Below are positions 1 through 9,611 of a DNA stretch of 64,000 nt, one piece after another. A program made the translations under genes and the position numbers. Source of the DNA: Enterobacter asburiae. GTDB taxonomy: Bacteria > Pseudomonadota > Gammaproteobacteria > Enterobacterales > Enterobacteriaceae. Below the pieces are notes generated by a model. The model searched no databases, was not told the DNA's origin, and saw nothing but the letters and a program-made list of their open reading frames with translations. Location: the NCBI RefSeq assembly GCF_007035645.1, contig NZ_AP019632.1, positions 3,844,001 to 3,908,000 on the forward strand, written 5' to 3'. Each line of letters starts with the position of its first letter. The stretch's first letter is position 1.

Positions 1-368
1 ATTACGCCCACCTGACGGGAAAGAATGGCCGTCGGGACAAAGTGTAGACTTATCTGGCGCATCTGCTCGCCAAAGCCCGGCATTTCACGATCGGCAATCG
101 CCAGCGTTGCGTCCGGCGTCACGTCGCGGCGCGCGGGGCCGGTTCCGCCCGTCGTCAGAACAAGGTGGCAGCTCATCTCATCCACCAGCTCGCAGAGCGT
201 CTGCTCGATGATCGGCTGTTCGTCAGGGATCAGGCGGGTCTGAATGTCAAAGGGGGTGGTCAGCGCGCTGCCAAGCCACTCTTCCAGAGCGGGGATGCCT
301 TTATCCTGGTAAACGCCGCTGGAGGCGCGGTCAGAAATCGACACTAAGCCGATGCGTAAGGTATTCAT
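1..368 (-). CDS. mog: Molybdopterin adenylyltransferase Mog (3' end outside window)
   Basis: MoaB/Mog-family enzyme that adenylates molybdopterin before molybdenum insertion during molybdenum cofactor synthesis in the cytosol. The first 122 codons are present, starting MNTLRIGLVSISDRASSG. The family's TTGGTGP nucleotide/pterin-binding motif is followed by ARRDVTPDAT. The E. coli protein has 195 residues, so about 70 C-terminal residues lie beyond base 1. It lies downstream of talB in the same direction, as in E. coli (talB-mog). Identity rests on near-identity to remembered E. coli Mog over the visible part. Confidence 0.95.
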   Translation of the reverse strand, partial: MNTLRIGLVSISDRASSGVYQDKGIPALEEWLGSALTTPFDIQTRLIPDEQPIIEQTLCELVDEMSCHLVLTTGGTGPARRDVTPDATLAIADREMPGFGEQMRQISLHFVPTAILSRQVGV

Positions 369-446
369 ATCCATTCCATTCAAAAAGTACTGATTAAAGG
401 GAATGATACACGCAGAGAGGAGATTCAGACAGGGTACGAAAGAAGT

Positions 447-473
447 CGCGTGACCGGGAGCCCGGTCACGCAG
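447..473 (-). terminator. Hairpin terminator after talB
   Basis: A 10-bp GC-rich inverted repeat (CGTGACCGGG, loop AGC, CCGGTCACG) lies just past the talB stop codon. On the reverse strand it is followed by a T-rich stretch. It probably ends or attenuates talB transcription before mog. Confidence 0.65.
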
Positions 474-478
474 AATGA

Positions 479-1432
479 TTACAGCAGGTCGCCGATCATT
501 TTTTCCAGTTTGCCCTGGTCAACAGCAAACTTACGGATACCGTCCGCCAGCTTGTCTACAGCCATTGGATCCTGGTTGTGCTGCCACAGGAACTCGGATT
601 CAGTGATGCGCTCTGGGCGCGCTTTCACTTCACCGGTGTAAGACAGCTTACGCTCGATGGTACCTTCGCTTTCTGCCAGCTCTTTCAGCAGCGCAGGGGC
701 GATGGTCAGGCGGTCACAGCCAGCCAGCTCGATGATTTCACCGACGTTACGGAAGCTTGCGCCCATAACCACAGTCTCATAGCCGTGCTGTTTGTAGTAT
801 TCGTAGATTTCAGTAACAGAAACCACGCCTGGATCTTCAGCCGGCGCGTACTCTTTCTTATCGGTGTTGGCTTTGTACCAGTCCAGAATACGGCCCACGA
901 ACGGAGAAATCAGGTATACGCCTGCTTCTGCACATGCACGCGCCTGCGCGAAGGAGAACAGCAGGGTCAGGTTACAGTTGATACCGTCTTTTTCCAGCTG
1001 CTCTGCCGCGCGGATACCCTGCCAGGTGGAAGCCAGTTTGATCAGGATACGGTCGTTGCTGATGCCAGCGTCGTTGTACATTTTGATCAGGCGTTTCGCT
1101 TTGGCGATAGACGCTTCGGTGTCGTAGGAGAGACGTGCATCCACTTCGGTAGAGATACGGCCAGGAACCAGCTTCAGGATTTCCAGACCGATGTTCACTG
1201 CCAGTTTGTCGGTGGCATCCACAACCTGCTGCGCGCGGTCGTTGCTCTGTGCTTTCGCCCAGGTCACTGCGTCGTCAATCAGTTTGCGATACTCAGGGAT
1301 CTGTGCGGCGTTAAGGATCAGAGAAGGGTTAGTTGTGGCATCCTGCGGCTGGTACAGCTTCATTGCCGCGATATCTCCGGTGTCAGCTACGACAGTGGTG
1401 AACTGACGAAGGGAGGTCAATTTATCCGTCAT
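479..1432 (-). CDS. talB: Transaldolase B
   Basis: Cytosolic enzyme of the non-oxidative pentose phosphate pathway. It transfers a dihydroxyacetone unit from sedoheptulose-7-phosphate to glyceraldehyde-3-phosphate. The 317 residues match the E. coli length exactly. The Schiff-base lysine is Lys132 in the stretch [13 protein letters not shown], and the N-terminal motif DATTNPSL is intact. It is read towards mog. The upstream gap to yaaJ (1433-1694) holds the divergent promoters. A paralogue (talA) would be elsewhere, but the sequence and the mog/yaaJ neighbourhood fix this one as talB. Confidence 0.97.
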   Translation of the reverse strand: MTDKLTSLRQFTTVVADTGDIAAMKLYQPQDATTNPSLILNAAQIPEYRKLIDDAVTWAKAQSNDRAQQVVDATDKLAVNIGLEILKLVPGRISTEVDARLSYDTEASIAKAKRLIKMYNDAGISNDRILIKLASTWQGIRAAEQLEKDGINCNLTLLFSFAQARACAEAGVYLISPFVGRILDWYKANTDKKEYAPAEDPGVVSVTEIYEYYKQHGYETVVMGASFRNVGEIIELAGCDRLTIAPALLKELAESEGTIERKLSYTGEVKARPERITESEFLWQHNQDPMAVDKLADGIRKFAVDQGKLEKMIGDLL

Positions 1433-1694
1433 GATAGTGTTTCTCTTTTAACGTGCCCTGGATAATTCACGCTACCGACAGCATGTCTGCAGCGGAAAAA
1501 TGACAGGTTTACTTGTTAGGGGGATGTAACCGGTCTGCCCTGATGATAACACGACGGAGGGGTAGCGCAACCGCAGACAGTGCGCTTAGGTAGAGTATGG
1601 TAAACTCGGAAGATTAACAGGCTGCTAAGCAACAGCATGCCCAATCAGTGGTAGCGCTTACATATTCACTTTGGCATCAACAAGAGGGACGTTA

Positions 1695-3125
1695 ATGCCT
1701 GATTTCTTTTTCTTTATTAACGAAGTCCTGTGGGGTTCGATAATGATTTACCTGCTTCTGGGAGCAGGTATTTGGTTTACGCTACGCAGTGGGTTTATCC
1801 AGTTTCGTTATATTCGCAAGTTTGGCAGAAGTCTGAAAAACAGCGTTACGCCCCAGCCGGGCGGATTAACGTCGTTCCAGGCACTCTGTACCAGCCTGGC
1901 GGCACGCCTCGGCAGCGGGAATCTGGCGGGTGTTGCGCTGGCCATCAGCGCCGGCGGGCCAGGCGCGGTCTTCTGGATGTGGGTGACGGCGCTACTCGGA
2001 ATGGCCACCTCCTTTGCCGAAAGTTCGCTCGCCCAGCTGTATAAAGAGAAAGATAAAAACGGCCAGTTTCGCGGCGGTCCTGCCTGGTACATGGCGCGTG
2101 GTTTGGGGATGCGCTGGATGGGCGTTCTATTCTCGCTTTTTTTACTGCTCGCATACGGTCTTATTTTTAATACCGTCCAGGCAAATTCTGTCGCCAATGC
2201 CCTGCGCTATGCCTTCTCCTGCCCGGAGTGGGTCGCCGGTATTGCTTTAGCCCTCGTCGTTCTGCTCACCATTTCTGCCGGTCTCAGGGGCGTTGCCCGC
2301 CTGATGCAGTGGCTGGTTCCCGTTATGGCGCTGCTTTGGGTTGTCGCGAGCCTGTTCGTCGCCGCACTGCATATCGACCAGGTGCCTGGCGTGATTGCGA
2401 CCATCGTCAAAAGCGCTTTTGGCTGGCGCGAGGTGGCCTCCGGGGCGCTGGGCTATACCTTCAGCCAGGCGCTGATGGCGGGTTTTCAGCGGGGCATGTT
2501 CTCCAATGAAGCCGGAATGGGGTCAACCCCCAACGCGGCCGCTGCCGCCTCTTCCTGGCCGCCGCACCCGGCCGCACAGGGCATTGTGCAGATGATTGGC
2601 GTCTTTACCGATACCATTATCATCTGCTCCGCCAGCGCCATGATTTTGCTGCTGGCAGGCCCCGTCCCGCACTCCTCTGGAACCGCCGGGATACAGCTTC
2701 TCCAGCAGGCGCTGGTGAACCTGACCGGCGGCTGGGGAGCAGGATTTGTCTCGCTCGTCCTGGTGCTGTTTGCCTTCAGTTCGATTGTGGTGAATTACCT
2801 CTACGCCGAAAATAACCTTATTTTTCTGAAGCTCGACTCGCGCGCCGCAATCGGAACCCTGCGGCTCGCGGTCATTCTGATGATCATCGCTGGCTCCTTC
2901 CTCAGTATGCCGCTGGTCTGGCAGCTGGCCGATATCATTATGGCGCTAATGGCGATCACGAACCTCACCGCTATCCTGCTGCTCTCGCCCGTTGTGACCT
3001 TGATTGCCAGAGACTATCTGCGTCAGCGCAAACTCGGCGTTCCGCCGGTATTTGATCCCGCCCGCTATCCCGATATTAAGGCGCAGCTTGCCCCCGGCAC
3101 GTGGGATGATTTGCCGCGGCAATAA
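1695..3125 (+). CDS. yaaJ: Sodium:alanine/glycine symporter family transporter YaaJ
   Basis: Inner-membrane amino-acid carrier of the AGCS (alanine or glycine:cation symporter) family, with about ten hydrophobic segments. Conserved family stretches are visible: LAARLGSGNLAGVALAI near residue 75, GGPAWYMARGLG, and FSNEAGMGSTPNAAAAA in the middle. The start MPDFFF is chosen because a GAGGGAC ribosome-binding site precedes it and it gives 476 residues, the E. coli YaaJ length; an in-frame ATG 24 bases upstream is less likely. It is divergent from talB and followed by yaaA in the same direction. The transported substrate is inferred from the family. Confidence 0.92.
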   Translation: MPDFFFFINEVLWGSIMIYLLLGAGIWFTLRSGFIQFRYIRKFGRSLKNSVTPQPGGLTSFQALCTSLAARLGSGNLAGVALAISAGGPGAVFWMWVTALLGMATSFAESSLAQLYKEKDKNGQFRGGPAWYMARGLGMRWMGVLFSLFLLLAYGLIFNTVQANSVANALRYAFSCPEWVAGIALALVVLLTISAGLRGVARLMQWLVPVMALLWVVASLFVAALHIDQVPGVIATIVKSAFGWREVASGALGYTFSQALMAGFQRGMFSNEAGMGSTPNAAAAASSWPPHPAAQGIVQMIGVFTDTIIICSASAMILLLAGPVPHSSGTAGIQLLQQALVNLTGGWGAGFVSLVLVLFAFSSIVVNYLYAENNLIFLKLDSRAAIGTLRLAVILMIIAGSFLSMPLVWQLADIIMALMAITNLTAILLLSPVVTLIARDYLRQRKLGVPPVFDPARYPDIKAQLAPGTWDDLPRQ

Positions 3126-3191
3126 CAGCTATCGATCAATTCAGGGCGATTTTTTGCTAAAGTCGCTCTAAATTTCCTGCAAGGACTGGAT

Positions 3192-3965
3192 ATGCTGATT
3201 CTGATTTCACCTGCAAAAACGCTCGACTACCAGAGCCCGCTCGCCACCGAGCGCTATACCCAGCCTGAACTGCTGGACTACTCGCAACAGCTGATCCGCG
3301 AAGCGCGTAAGCTCTCTGCGCCGCAAATCGCCTCGCTGATGAGCATCAGCGACAAGCTGGCCGATCTTAACGCGACCCGCTTTCACGAGTGGCACCCGGA
3401 TTTCACCCCGGCTAACGCTCGCCAGGCGATTCTGGCGTTTAAAGGTGATGTCTACACCGGCCTGCAGGCGGAAGATTTTAGCGAAGCCGATTTCGATTTT
3501 GCCCAGCAGCATCTGCGCATGCTGTCGGGTCTGTACGGCGTACTGCGCCCGCTGGATCTGATGCAGCCGTATCGTCTGGAGATGGGGATTCGCCTGGAAA
3601 ATGCCAAAGGCAAAGACCTGTATCATTTCTGGGGCGATATCATTACCGACAAGCTGAACGCGGCGCTGCACGCTCAGGACGATAACGTGGTGATTAACCT
3701 GGCATCCGACGAATACTACAAGTCGGTGAAGCCGAAAAAGCTGGATGCGGAGATTATCAAACCGGTGTTCCTCGACGAGAAGAACGGTAAGTTCAAAGTG
3801 ATCAGCTTCTACGCTAAGAAAGCGCGCGGCCTGATGAGCCGCTACATCATCCAGAACCGCCTGACGAAGCCGGAGCAGTTAACCAAATTTAACAGCGAAG
3901 GCTATTTCTTTGACGAGGCGTCGTCGGGGAAAGGCGAGCTGGTGTTTAAGCGCCACGAGCAGTAA
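3192..3965 (+). CDS. yaaA: Peroxide stress protein YaaA (DUF328)
   Basis: Cytosolic protein of the UPF0246/DUF328 family. In E. coli it is part of the OxyR response and limits free iron and DNA damage during hydrogen peroxide stress. The 257 residues begin [17 protein letters not shown], the family signature. Further conserved stretches are [11 protein letters not shown] and the C-terminal [17 protein letters not shown]. It follows yaaJ by 66 bases and converges on yaaX, with a shared hairpin terminator between them. No OxyR site was identified here. Confidence 0.94.
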   Translation: MLILISPAKTLDYQSPLATERYTQPELLDYSQQLIREARKLSAPQIASLMSISDKLADLNATRFHEWHPDFTPANARQAILAFKGDVYTGLQAEDFSEADFDFAQQHLRMLSGLYGVLRPLDLMQPYRLEMGIRLENAKGKDLYHFWGDIITDKLNAALHAQDDNVVINLASDEYYKSVKPKKLDAEIIKPVFLDEKNGKFKVISFYAKKARGLMSRYIIQNRLTKPEQLTKFNSEGYFFDEASSGKGELVFKRHEQ

Positions 3966-3970
3966 AAACA

Positions 3971-3994
3971 AACCCCGCCAGCTGGCGGGGTTTT
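3971..3994. terminator. Bidirectional terminator between yaaA and yaaX
   Basis: An 18-base GC palindrome (CCCCGCCAG/CTGGCGGGG) is preceded by an A-rich run and followed by TTTT. It can therefore work for both convergent genes. Confidence 0.85.
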
Positions 3995-3997
3995 GCA

Positions 3998-4300
3998 TTA
4001 ATGGTGTTTCCAGTCCGGGCCGCGATCGTCGCGGCGGTCATCGTGGTGATGGTCATCGTGACGATCGTCGTGTTTACGATGCTCATCATGTGGACGCCAG
4101 TGGTTATCACGCCAGTCATAATGCGCCTTCCACCAGTCGTGGTCGCGCCAGCGGCCGCCGTCCCAGTAATGCCCGTTGTTATCCTGGTCGCCAATCTGCA
4201 GTTTGACCGCCGGTACGAGGGTAATTTCAGATGCCTGAACCGCCATGGGGGCGGCCAGCACCAGTGAAAGCGCGATGAGTGCAGGTTTCAGTGTAGACAC
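3998..4300 (-). CDS. yaaX: DUF2502 periplasmic protein YaaX
   Basis: Small secreted protein of unknown function (DUF2502, related to YpeC). A signal peptide (LIALSLVLAAPMAVQAS) is followed by the conserved core EITLVPAVKLQIGDQDN and WDGGRWRDHDWWKAHY. The GTG start at 4300 is preferred because AAGGAG lies six bases before it; an ATG at 4327 would add nine residues without a good ribosome-binding site. The C-terminal third is a run of His, Asp and Arg residues, longer than in remembered E. coli YaaX, which suggests metal binding (inference). It lies downstream of thrC in the same direction, separated by a BIME. Confidence 0.85.
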   Translation of the reverse strand: MSTLKPALIALSLVLAAPMAVQASEITLVPAVKLQIGDQDNNGHYWDGGRWRDHDWWKAHYDWRDNHWRPHDEHRKHDDRHDDHHHDDRRDDRGPDWKHH

Positions 4301-4475
4301 AGGTGACTCCTTATTCTTCTTGCCCAACGTGGGCCGATGTAAGGAGAGTACGCGAGGGGAACGGGGGATGTTATTCTCTGCAATCCTAAACGCTAAGTGA
4401 CCGCATTTATTGGGAATTTCTGCTTTTTTTCTGCTTTTTTCCTGCTTTTTCTCTCCTTAATTTCTCCATAAAAAA

Positions 4476-4560
4476 GCCGGGTGGTGGCTTCACCTTACCC
4501 GGCCTACGATTAGGTCGTCGTGGTCGTTGTAGGCCCGGTAAGGCGTAGCCGCCACCGGGC
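4476..4560. repeat. BIME: inverted pair of REP sequences
   Basis: Two REP palindromes (GCCGGGTGGTGGC...ACCCGGC and GCCCGGTAAGGCG...CCACCGGGC) are arranged head to head between the thrC stop codon and yaaX. Such units stabilise upstream mRNA or bind gyrase/IHF in enterics (general knowledge). Confidence 0.8.
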
Positions 4561-4567
4561 AACACAA

Positions 4568-5854
4568 TCACGCGCGCGTCATCATCAGCTTACGCAGCGC
4601 GGCAAAATCCGCGGGCAGCTCATGTGACAGCAGCGGCAGGTCGGCGCGCTCGGCCAGCTCTTTCGGCAGCGGCAGCGTTTCGCCCAGGATCGCTTCCACG
4701 CTCTCTTTGAACTTCGCCGGATGCGCGGTGCCCAGGAACAGGCCATATTCACCCGGGTTAAGCTGGTCGCGCAGCGCGCGGTAGGCAATCGCCGCGTGCG
4801 GTTCAGAGGTATACCCCACCGCCTTCAGCTCGCGCATGGTTTCTTTGGTGGTTTCATCCGTCACCGCGGCGTAACCCAGGTCACCCAGACGCCAGATCTT
4901 ACGGCGGAACAGCTCTTCCACGCGCGGCCAGTTGTTCGGCTGTGACACATCCATCGCGTTGGAGAGCGTCGCCTGCGTGGCGTTCGGCGCCCACTTCCCG
5001 TCTTTCAGGAAGCGCGGCACGGTGTCGTTGGCGTTGGTCGCCGCGATAAAGCGTTTCACCGGCAGACCCAGGGATTTCGCCAGCAGACCTGCCGTCAGGT
5101 CACCGAAGTTACCGCTCGGCACGGAGATCACCAGCTGGTTGCGCGCTTCCTGCGGCAGCTGCGCCACCGCTTCGAAGTAGTAGCAGATCTGCGCCAGCAG
5201 ACGGCTGATGTTGATGGAGTTGGCAGAGTTCAGACCCAGGGCCACCTTCAGCTCTTCGTCGTCGAAGGCCTGCTTGACCAGCGCCTGGCAGGCATCGAAA
5301 TCGCCGTCGATCGCCACGGTTTCAATGTTGCCGCCGAGCGTACAGAACAGTTTTTCCTGCAGCGGGCTGATTTTGCCTTTCGGATAGAGGATCACTACGC
5401 GGACATTTTTCAGGCCGTAGAAGGCATGCGCCACCGCCGCACCGGTATCGCCGGAGGTCGCGGTCAGGATGGTCACCGGTTTGTCGCCGCTGATGTGGGT
5501 CAGCATCTGCGCCATAAAGCGGCCGCCGAAGTCTTTAAACGCCAGGGTCGGACCGTGGAACAGCTCCAGGCAGCCAACGTCAGGCTCAACCTGCTTAACC
5601 GGCGCCGGGAAAGCGAACGCCGCACGCACGCGCTCTTCCAGAAGCTCCTGCGGAATTTCGTCGCCGATAAACGCAGACAGAATTTTGGTGCTGCGGGTGA
5701 CGAAGTCCTGCTTCAGCAGCTCGTCGATCTCGGTCAGCTGGAATTCCGGCAGGTCATGCGGGAAGAACAGCCCCTGATTTTTGCCCAGCCCCTGAGTTAC
5801 CGCCTGCGCGAAGCTGACCTGCTCGTTATGATCTTTAAGGTTATAGAGTTTCAT
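4568..5854 (-). CDS. thrC: Threonine synthase
   Basis: PLP-dependent enzyme converting O-phosphohomoserine to threonine, the last step of the pathway. The 428 residues equal the E. coli length. The PLP lysine is Lys107 in GPTLAFKDFGGRF, and TATSGDTGAAVAHAF is the phosphate/PLP loop. It is the last gene of thrLABC, starting three bases after thrB, so translation is probably coupled. Expression is set by the thrL attenuator. Confidence 0.97.
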   Translation of the reverse strand: MKLYNLKDHNEQVSFAQAVTQGLGKNQGLFFPHDLPEFQLTEIDELLKQDFVTRSTKILSAFIGDEIPQELLEERVRAAFAFPAPVKQVEPDVGCLELFHGPTLAFKDFGGRFMAQMLTHISGDKPVTILTATSGDTGAAVAHAFYGLKNVRVVILYPKGKISPLQEKLFCTLGGNIETVAIDGDFDACQALVKQAFDDEELKVALGLNSANSINISRLLAQICYYFEAVAQLPQEARNQLVISVPSGNFGDLTAGLLAKSLGLPVKRFIAATNANDTVPRFLKDGKWAPNATQATLSNAMDVSQPNNWPRVEELFRRKIWRLGDLGYAAVTDETTKETMRELKAVGYTSEPHAAIAYRALRDQLNPGEYGLFLGTAHPAKFKESVEAILGETLPLPKELAERADLPLLSHELPADFAALRKLMMTRA

Positions 5855-5857
5855 TAA

Positions 5858-6787
5858 TTATCCCAGTACTCGTGCGCCAGCCGTGTCCAGACGGCAAATA
5901 TGAACAAAGCCTTCCTGATTTTGCAGGTAGTGTTTAGAGAGCCAGTCCGCCACGCGCTGCGCGGTGTCAGGCTTGTCGCACAGGGCGAACAGCGTCGGGC
6001 CGGAGCCGGAGATGCCGCACGCCTGCGCGCCGATATCCATCGATGCCTGTCGCGCCTCGTTAAAGCCGGGCAGCAGCTTCGTGCGGTACGGCTCGGCAAT
6101 GACGTCCTTCATCAGCTTCGCCGCCAGCTGCGGCTGACGGGTGTAGCAGGCGTGGATAAAGCCCGCCAGATGACGCCCATGGGCGATACAGTCCTGGCGA
6201 CGATACTGCGCGGGCAGGATCGCACGCGCTTCCGCGGTAGAGACCTTAATGCCCGGATAGGCCAGCACCCACAGCCACTCATCAAACCCTGGCACCTGCT
6301 GGCTGATGATGCCATTTTCTTCGATCATCAGCTGCATGCCGCCGAGGAAGCACGGCGCCACGTTGTCATAGTGAATGCTGCCGGAGATGCGCCCTTCCAG
6401 CTCGCCCATCAACCCCAGCAGGCGGTTGTTGTTCAGCGGCTTGCCGCAGTGCTCGTTCATCGCCACCAGCGCGGCGACCACCGAACAAGCGCTGGAACCC
6501 AGCCCCGAGCCAATCGGCATACTTTTTTCCAGCGTCATGGCAACCGGCACGTTTTTGCCGATCTCCTGACAGAAGCGTTCCCAGCACTGATAGACGATAT
6601 TTTCGCGCGGCTCAGGCGGCAGTTTGCTGGCGAAGCGGCCGACGTTGTTCAGGCTGAAGCTGTCTGCCGCTTCCACCGTGACCGTATCGCCCAGCAGTGA
6701 ACCATCCACCGGCGTCACCGCCGCGCCCAGCACGTCAAATCCGACGCTCATATTCGCGCTGGAAGCCGGGGCATAAACTTTGACCAT
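5858..6787 (-). CDS. thrB: Homoserine kinase
   Basis: GHMP-family kinase that phosphorylates homoserine to O-phosphohomoserine. The 309 residues (E. coli 310) contain the ATP loop [12 protein letters not shown] near residues 90-102 and the C-terminal [12 protein letters not shown] motif. It lies between thrA (one-base gap) and thrC (three-base gap) in the threonine operon. The C-terminus ends ARVLG, about one residue shorter than E. coli, with no likely effect. Confidence 0.97.
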   Translation of the reverse strand: MVKVYAPASSANMSVGFDVLGAAVTPVDGSLLGDTVTVEAADSFSLNNVGRFASKLPPEPRENIVYQCWERFCQEIGKNVPVAMTLEKSMPIGSGLGSSACSVVAALVAMNEHCGKPLNNNRLLGLMGELEGRISGSIHYDNVAPCFLGGMQLMIEENGIISQQVPGFDEWLWVLAYPGIKVSTAEARAILPAQYRRQDCIAHGRHLAGFIHACYTRQPQLAAKLMKDVIAEPYRTKLLPGFNEARQASMDIGAQACGISGSGPTLFALCDKPDTAQRVADWLSKHYLQNQEGFVHICRLDTAGARVLG

Positions 6788-6788
6788 G

Positions 6789-9251
6789 TTAAACTCCTAA
6801 CTTCCATGACAGGGTACGCAGCAGATCGGCAAACACACCCGCCGCCGTAACATCGTTCCCTGCGCCATAGCCGCGAAGCACCAGCGGCAATGGCTGATAA
6901 TAGTGGCTGTAAAACGCGAGGGCGTTTTCGCCGTTTTTAACTTTGTACAGCGGGTCGTTGCCATCCACTTCGGCAATCTTCACCCGGCACACGCCATCTT
7001 CTTCAATGTTGCCAACATAGCGCAATACCTTACCTTCATCACGGGCTTTCGCAACGCGCGCGGCAAAAGCATCGTCAAGCTGCGGCAAATTTGCCATGAA
7101 TGCAGCGACATCACCGCTGCTGTCAAATTCTGCTGGCAGCACGGGTTCTATCACGATATCGGAAAGCTCAAGCTCACGGCCCGTTTCACGTGCCAGAATC
7201 AGCAGCTTACGCGCCACGTCCATACCAGAGAGATCGTCACGCGGATCCGGCTCGGTATAGCCCAGCTCGCGCGCGGCGCGGGTCGCTTCCGAGAGACTCA
7301 TCCCCTCATCCAGCTTGCCGAAGATAAACGACAGCGAGCCGGAGAGAATGCCGGAGAAACGCTGCAGCTCGTCGCCCGCGTTCAGCAGGTTTTGCAGGTT
7401 CTCGATAACCGGCAGCCCCGCGCCCACGTTGGTGTCGTACAGGAACTTGCGGCGCGACTTGCTCGCCGCCAGACGCAGCTGGTGATAGTAATCCATCGAC
7501 GAGGTGTTGGCCTTTTTGTTCGGCGTCACCACGTGGAAACCTTCGCGCAGGAAGTCGGCGTACTGATCGGCCACCGCCTGGTTCGAGGTACAGTCGACGA
7601 TCACCGGGTTAAGCAGGTGGTACTCTTTCACCAGACGGATCAGACGGCCCAGGTTGAACGGCTCTTTCGCCTCGTTCATCTCGGCCTGCCAGTTTTCCAG
7701 GTTCAGACCGTGAACGTTGGTGAGTAGCGCTCTGGAGTTGGCAATCCCGCAGACGCGCAGATCGATATGTTTCTTCTTCAGCCACTCCTGCTGACGCTTC
7801 ACCTGCTCCAGCAGCGCGCCGCCCACGCCGCCGACGCCAATCAGGAACAGCTCGATAACCTGATCGGTGTTGAACAGCATCTGGTGAACCACGCGTACGC
7901 CGGTGGTGGCGTCATCGTTGTCCACAACAACAGAAATTGAACGCTCTGACGAGCCCTGGGCAATCGCCACGATATTGATATTGGCGCGCGCCAGCGCGGC
8001 AAAGAACTTCGCGGAGATACCGCGCAACGTACGCATGCCGTCGCCGACCACGGAGATAATCGCCAGGCGTTCCTGAATGGCTAGCGGTTCCAGCAGCTCT
8101 TCTTTGAGTTCCAGATAGAACTCCTCCTCCAGCGCGCGACGGGCGCGCAGGCAGTCAGCCTGCGGCACGCAGAAGCTGATGCTGTATTCGGAAGAAGACT
8201 GGGTAATCAGCACCACCGAGATACCGTTGCGGGACATAGCCGCAAAGACGCGCGCCGCCATGCCGACCATCCCCTTCATCCCCGGGCCGGAGACGCTGAA
8301 CATCGCCATGTTGTTGAGGTTGGAGATGCCTTTGACCGGCAGACCGTCTTCATCGGTACTCGCGCCAATCAGCGTACCCGGCGCCTGCGGGTTACCGGTG
8401 TTTTTAATCAGGCAAGGGATCTGGAACTGGGCAATCGGGGAGATGGTACGAGGGTGAAGCACTTTGGCGCCGAAGTAGGAAAGCTCCATCGCTTCCTGGT
8501 ACGACATCGACTTCAGCAGCCTGGCGTCCGGAACCTGGCGCGGGTCGCAGGTATAAACGCCGTCGACGTCAGTCCATATTTCACAACAGTCTGCGCGTAA
8601 ACAGGCGGCCAGCACGGCGGCGGAGTAGTCGGAGCCGTTACGGCCCAGCACCACCAGCTCGCCCTTCTCGTTACCAGCGGTGAAGCCTGCCATCAGGATC
8701 ATGTGGTCAGAAGGAATTTTGCTGGCGGCGATACGGCGGGTTGATTCGGCAATATCAACGGTGGATTCGAGGTAGTGGCCCACCGCCAGCAGTTTTTCAA
8801 CCGGATCGATTACGGTCACGCTATGGCCGCGCGCTTCCAGCACGCCGGCCATGATGGCGATAGAGAGTTTTTCGCCCCGGCAGATCAGCGCCGCGTTGAC
8901 GCCGTCCGGGCACTGGCCGAGAAGGCTGATGCCGTGAAGGACATGTTTGATTTGCGCGAATTCCTGCTCAACGAAGGACTTCAGCTGAGCGTGCGGGAAG
9001 CCAGGCAGCACCTCTGCCAGCCCTTGCAGCAAGTCAGCGAAGATACGCTCTGCGTCGCTGATGTTCGGGAGTGCATCCTGGCCACCGATGGTTTTTTCAA
9101 TCATCGCCACCAGATGGTTCGTGATTTTTGCCGGGGCAGAGAGCACGGTAGCAACCTGCCCCTGCCTGGCGTTGCTTTCCAGGATATCGGCAACACGCAG
9201 AAAACGTTCTGCATTTGCCACTGATGTACCGCCGAACTTCAACACTCGCAT
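6789..9251 (-). CDS. thrA: Bifunctional aspartokinase I / homoserine dehydrogenase I
   Basis: Fusion enzyme catalysing the first and third steps from aspartate to threonine, feedback-inhibited by threonine in enterics. The 820 residues equal E. coli ThrA. The kinase domain begins [15 protein letters not shown]. Two ACT regulatory modules lie at about 310-460 ([35 protein letters not shown]). The NAD-binding homoserine dehydrogenase begins at about 465 ([18 protein letters not shown]), with the catalytic region [17 protein letters not shown]. It is the first structural gene after the attenuator. Confidence 0.98.
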   Translation of the reverse strand: MRVLKFGGTSVANAERFLRVADILESNARQGQVATVLSAPAKITNHLVAMIEKTIGGQDALPNISDAERIFADLLQGLAEVLPGFPHAQLKSFVEQEFAQIKHVLHGISLLGQCPDGVNAALICRGEKLSIAIMAGVLEARGHSVTVIDPVEKLLAVGHYLESTVDIAESTRRIAASKIPSDHMILMAGFTAGNEKGELVVLGRNGSDYSAAVLAACLRADCCEIWTDVDGVYTCDPRQVPDARLLKSMSYQEAMELSYFGAKVLHPRTISPIAQFQIPCLIKNTGNPQAPGTLIGASTDEDGLPVKGISNLNNMAMFSVSGPGMKGMVGMAARVFAAMSRNGISVVLITQSSSEYSISFCVPQADCLRARRALEEEFYLELKEELLEPLAIQERLAIISVVGDGMRTLRGISAKFFAALARANINIVAIAQGSSERSISVVVDNDDATTGVRVVHQMLFNTDQVIELFLIGVGGVGGALLEQVKRQQEWLKKKHIDLRVCGIANSRALLTNVHGLNLENWQAEMNEAKEPFNLGRLIRLVKEYHLLNPVIVDCTSNQAVADQYADFLREGFHVVTPNKKANTSSMDYYHQLRLAASKSRRKFLYDTNVGAGLPVIENLQNLLNAGDELQRFSGILSGSLSFIFGKLDEGMSLSEATRAARELGYTEPDPRDDLSGMDVARKLLILARETGRELELSDIVIEPVLPAEFDSSGDVAAFMANLPQLDDAFAARVAKARDEGKVLRYVGNIEEDGVCRVKIAEVDGNDPLYKVKNGENALAFYSHYYQPLPLVLRGYGAGNDVTAAGVFADLLRTLSWKLGV

Positions 9252-9276
9252 GGTTCTACCTCGTTTCCTTTAGCCG

Positions 9277-9316
9277 AAAAAAAAGCCCGCACTGTTCAGG
9301 TGCGGGCTTTTTTTTG
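9277..9316 (-). terminator. thr operon attenuator
   Basis: GCCCGCAC and GTGCGGGC form a stem flanked by A and T runs, 16 bases after the thrL stop codon and 26 bases before thrA. Position and form match the classical thr attenuator, read through when threonyl- or isoleucyl-tRNA is scarce and ribosomes stall in thrL. Confidence 0.93.
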
Positions 9317-9331
9317 TTTTTCCTGTACGCG

Positions 9332-9400
9332 TCAGCCCGCATCGTTACCTGTGGTAATGATGATGGTTGTAGTAATGGTGGTGATGCTGATGCGTTTCAT
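9332..9400 (-). CDS. thrL: thr operon leader peptide
   Basis: A 22-residue open frame beginning MKRISITTITTT and ending GNDAG. It contains seven Thr and six Ile codons, so ribosome stalling here reports supply of both amino acids. E. coli ThrL has 21 residues with the same start and end. It lies immediately before the attenuator hairpin and thrA. Confidence 0.95.
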   Translation of the reverse strand: MKRISITTITTTIIITTGNDAG

Positions 9401-9439
9401 GGATGTTGTGTACTCTGTCATTATTATCTGTCTGTCCTG

Positions 9440-9480
9440 TATTCTTTTAGGGTTAAAGGATCGGGCACCTTAAGTCAACG
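9440..9480 (-). promoter_or_regulatory. Probable thr operon promoter region
   Basis: Upstream of thrL, the reverse strand has TTGACTTAAGG followed by CTTTAACCC, resembling the E. coli thr promoter stretch. A -35 candidate TTGACT is at 9473-9478. No good -10 is obvious at ideal spacing, so the exact start is uncertain. Confidence 0.45.
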
Positions 9481-9611
9481 AATTTTTAATTTGATCACAA
9501 TTCGGGAGACTCTCACGTCCCGCTGTTTGCAGATTTATTTTCATCCGATTCGCCCAAGTGCAACCCATCAGTACAGACTTATTCACCATAGTAAAAACTT
9601 ATGACAGGATT

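Noticed and set aside
3946..4194. Thr/Ile-rich reverse frame overlapping yaaX
   Set aside because: The Thr richness comes from reading the His/Asp-rich yaaX codons in another frame; it is not a leader peptide.
9215..9604. 129-codon forward frame across thrL and the attenuator
   Set aside because: It crosses the attenuator hairpin and leader on the wrong strand and has no recognisable content.
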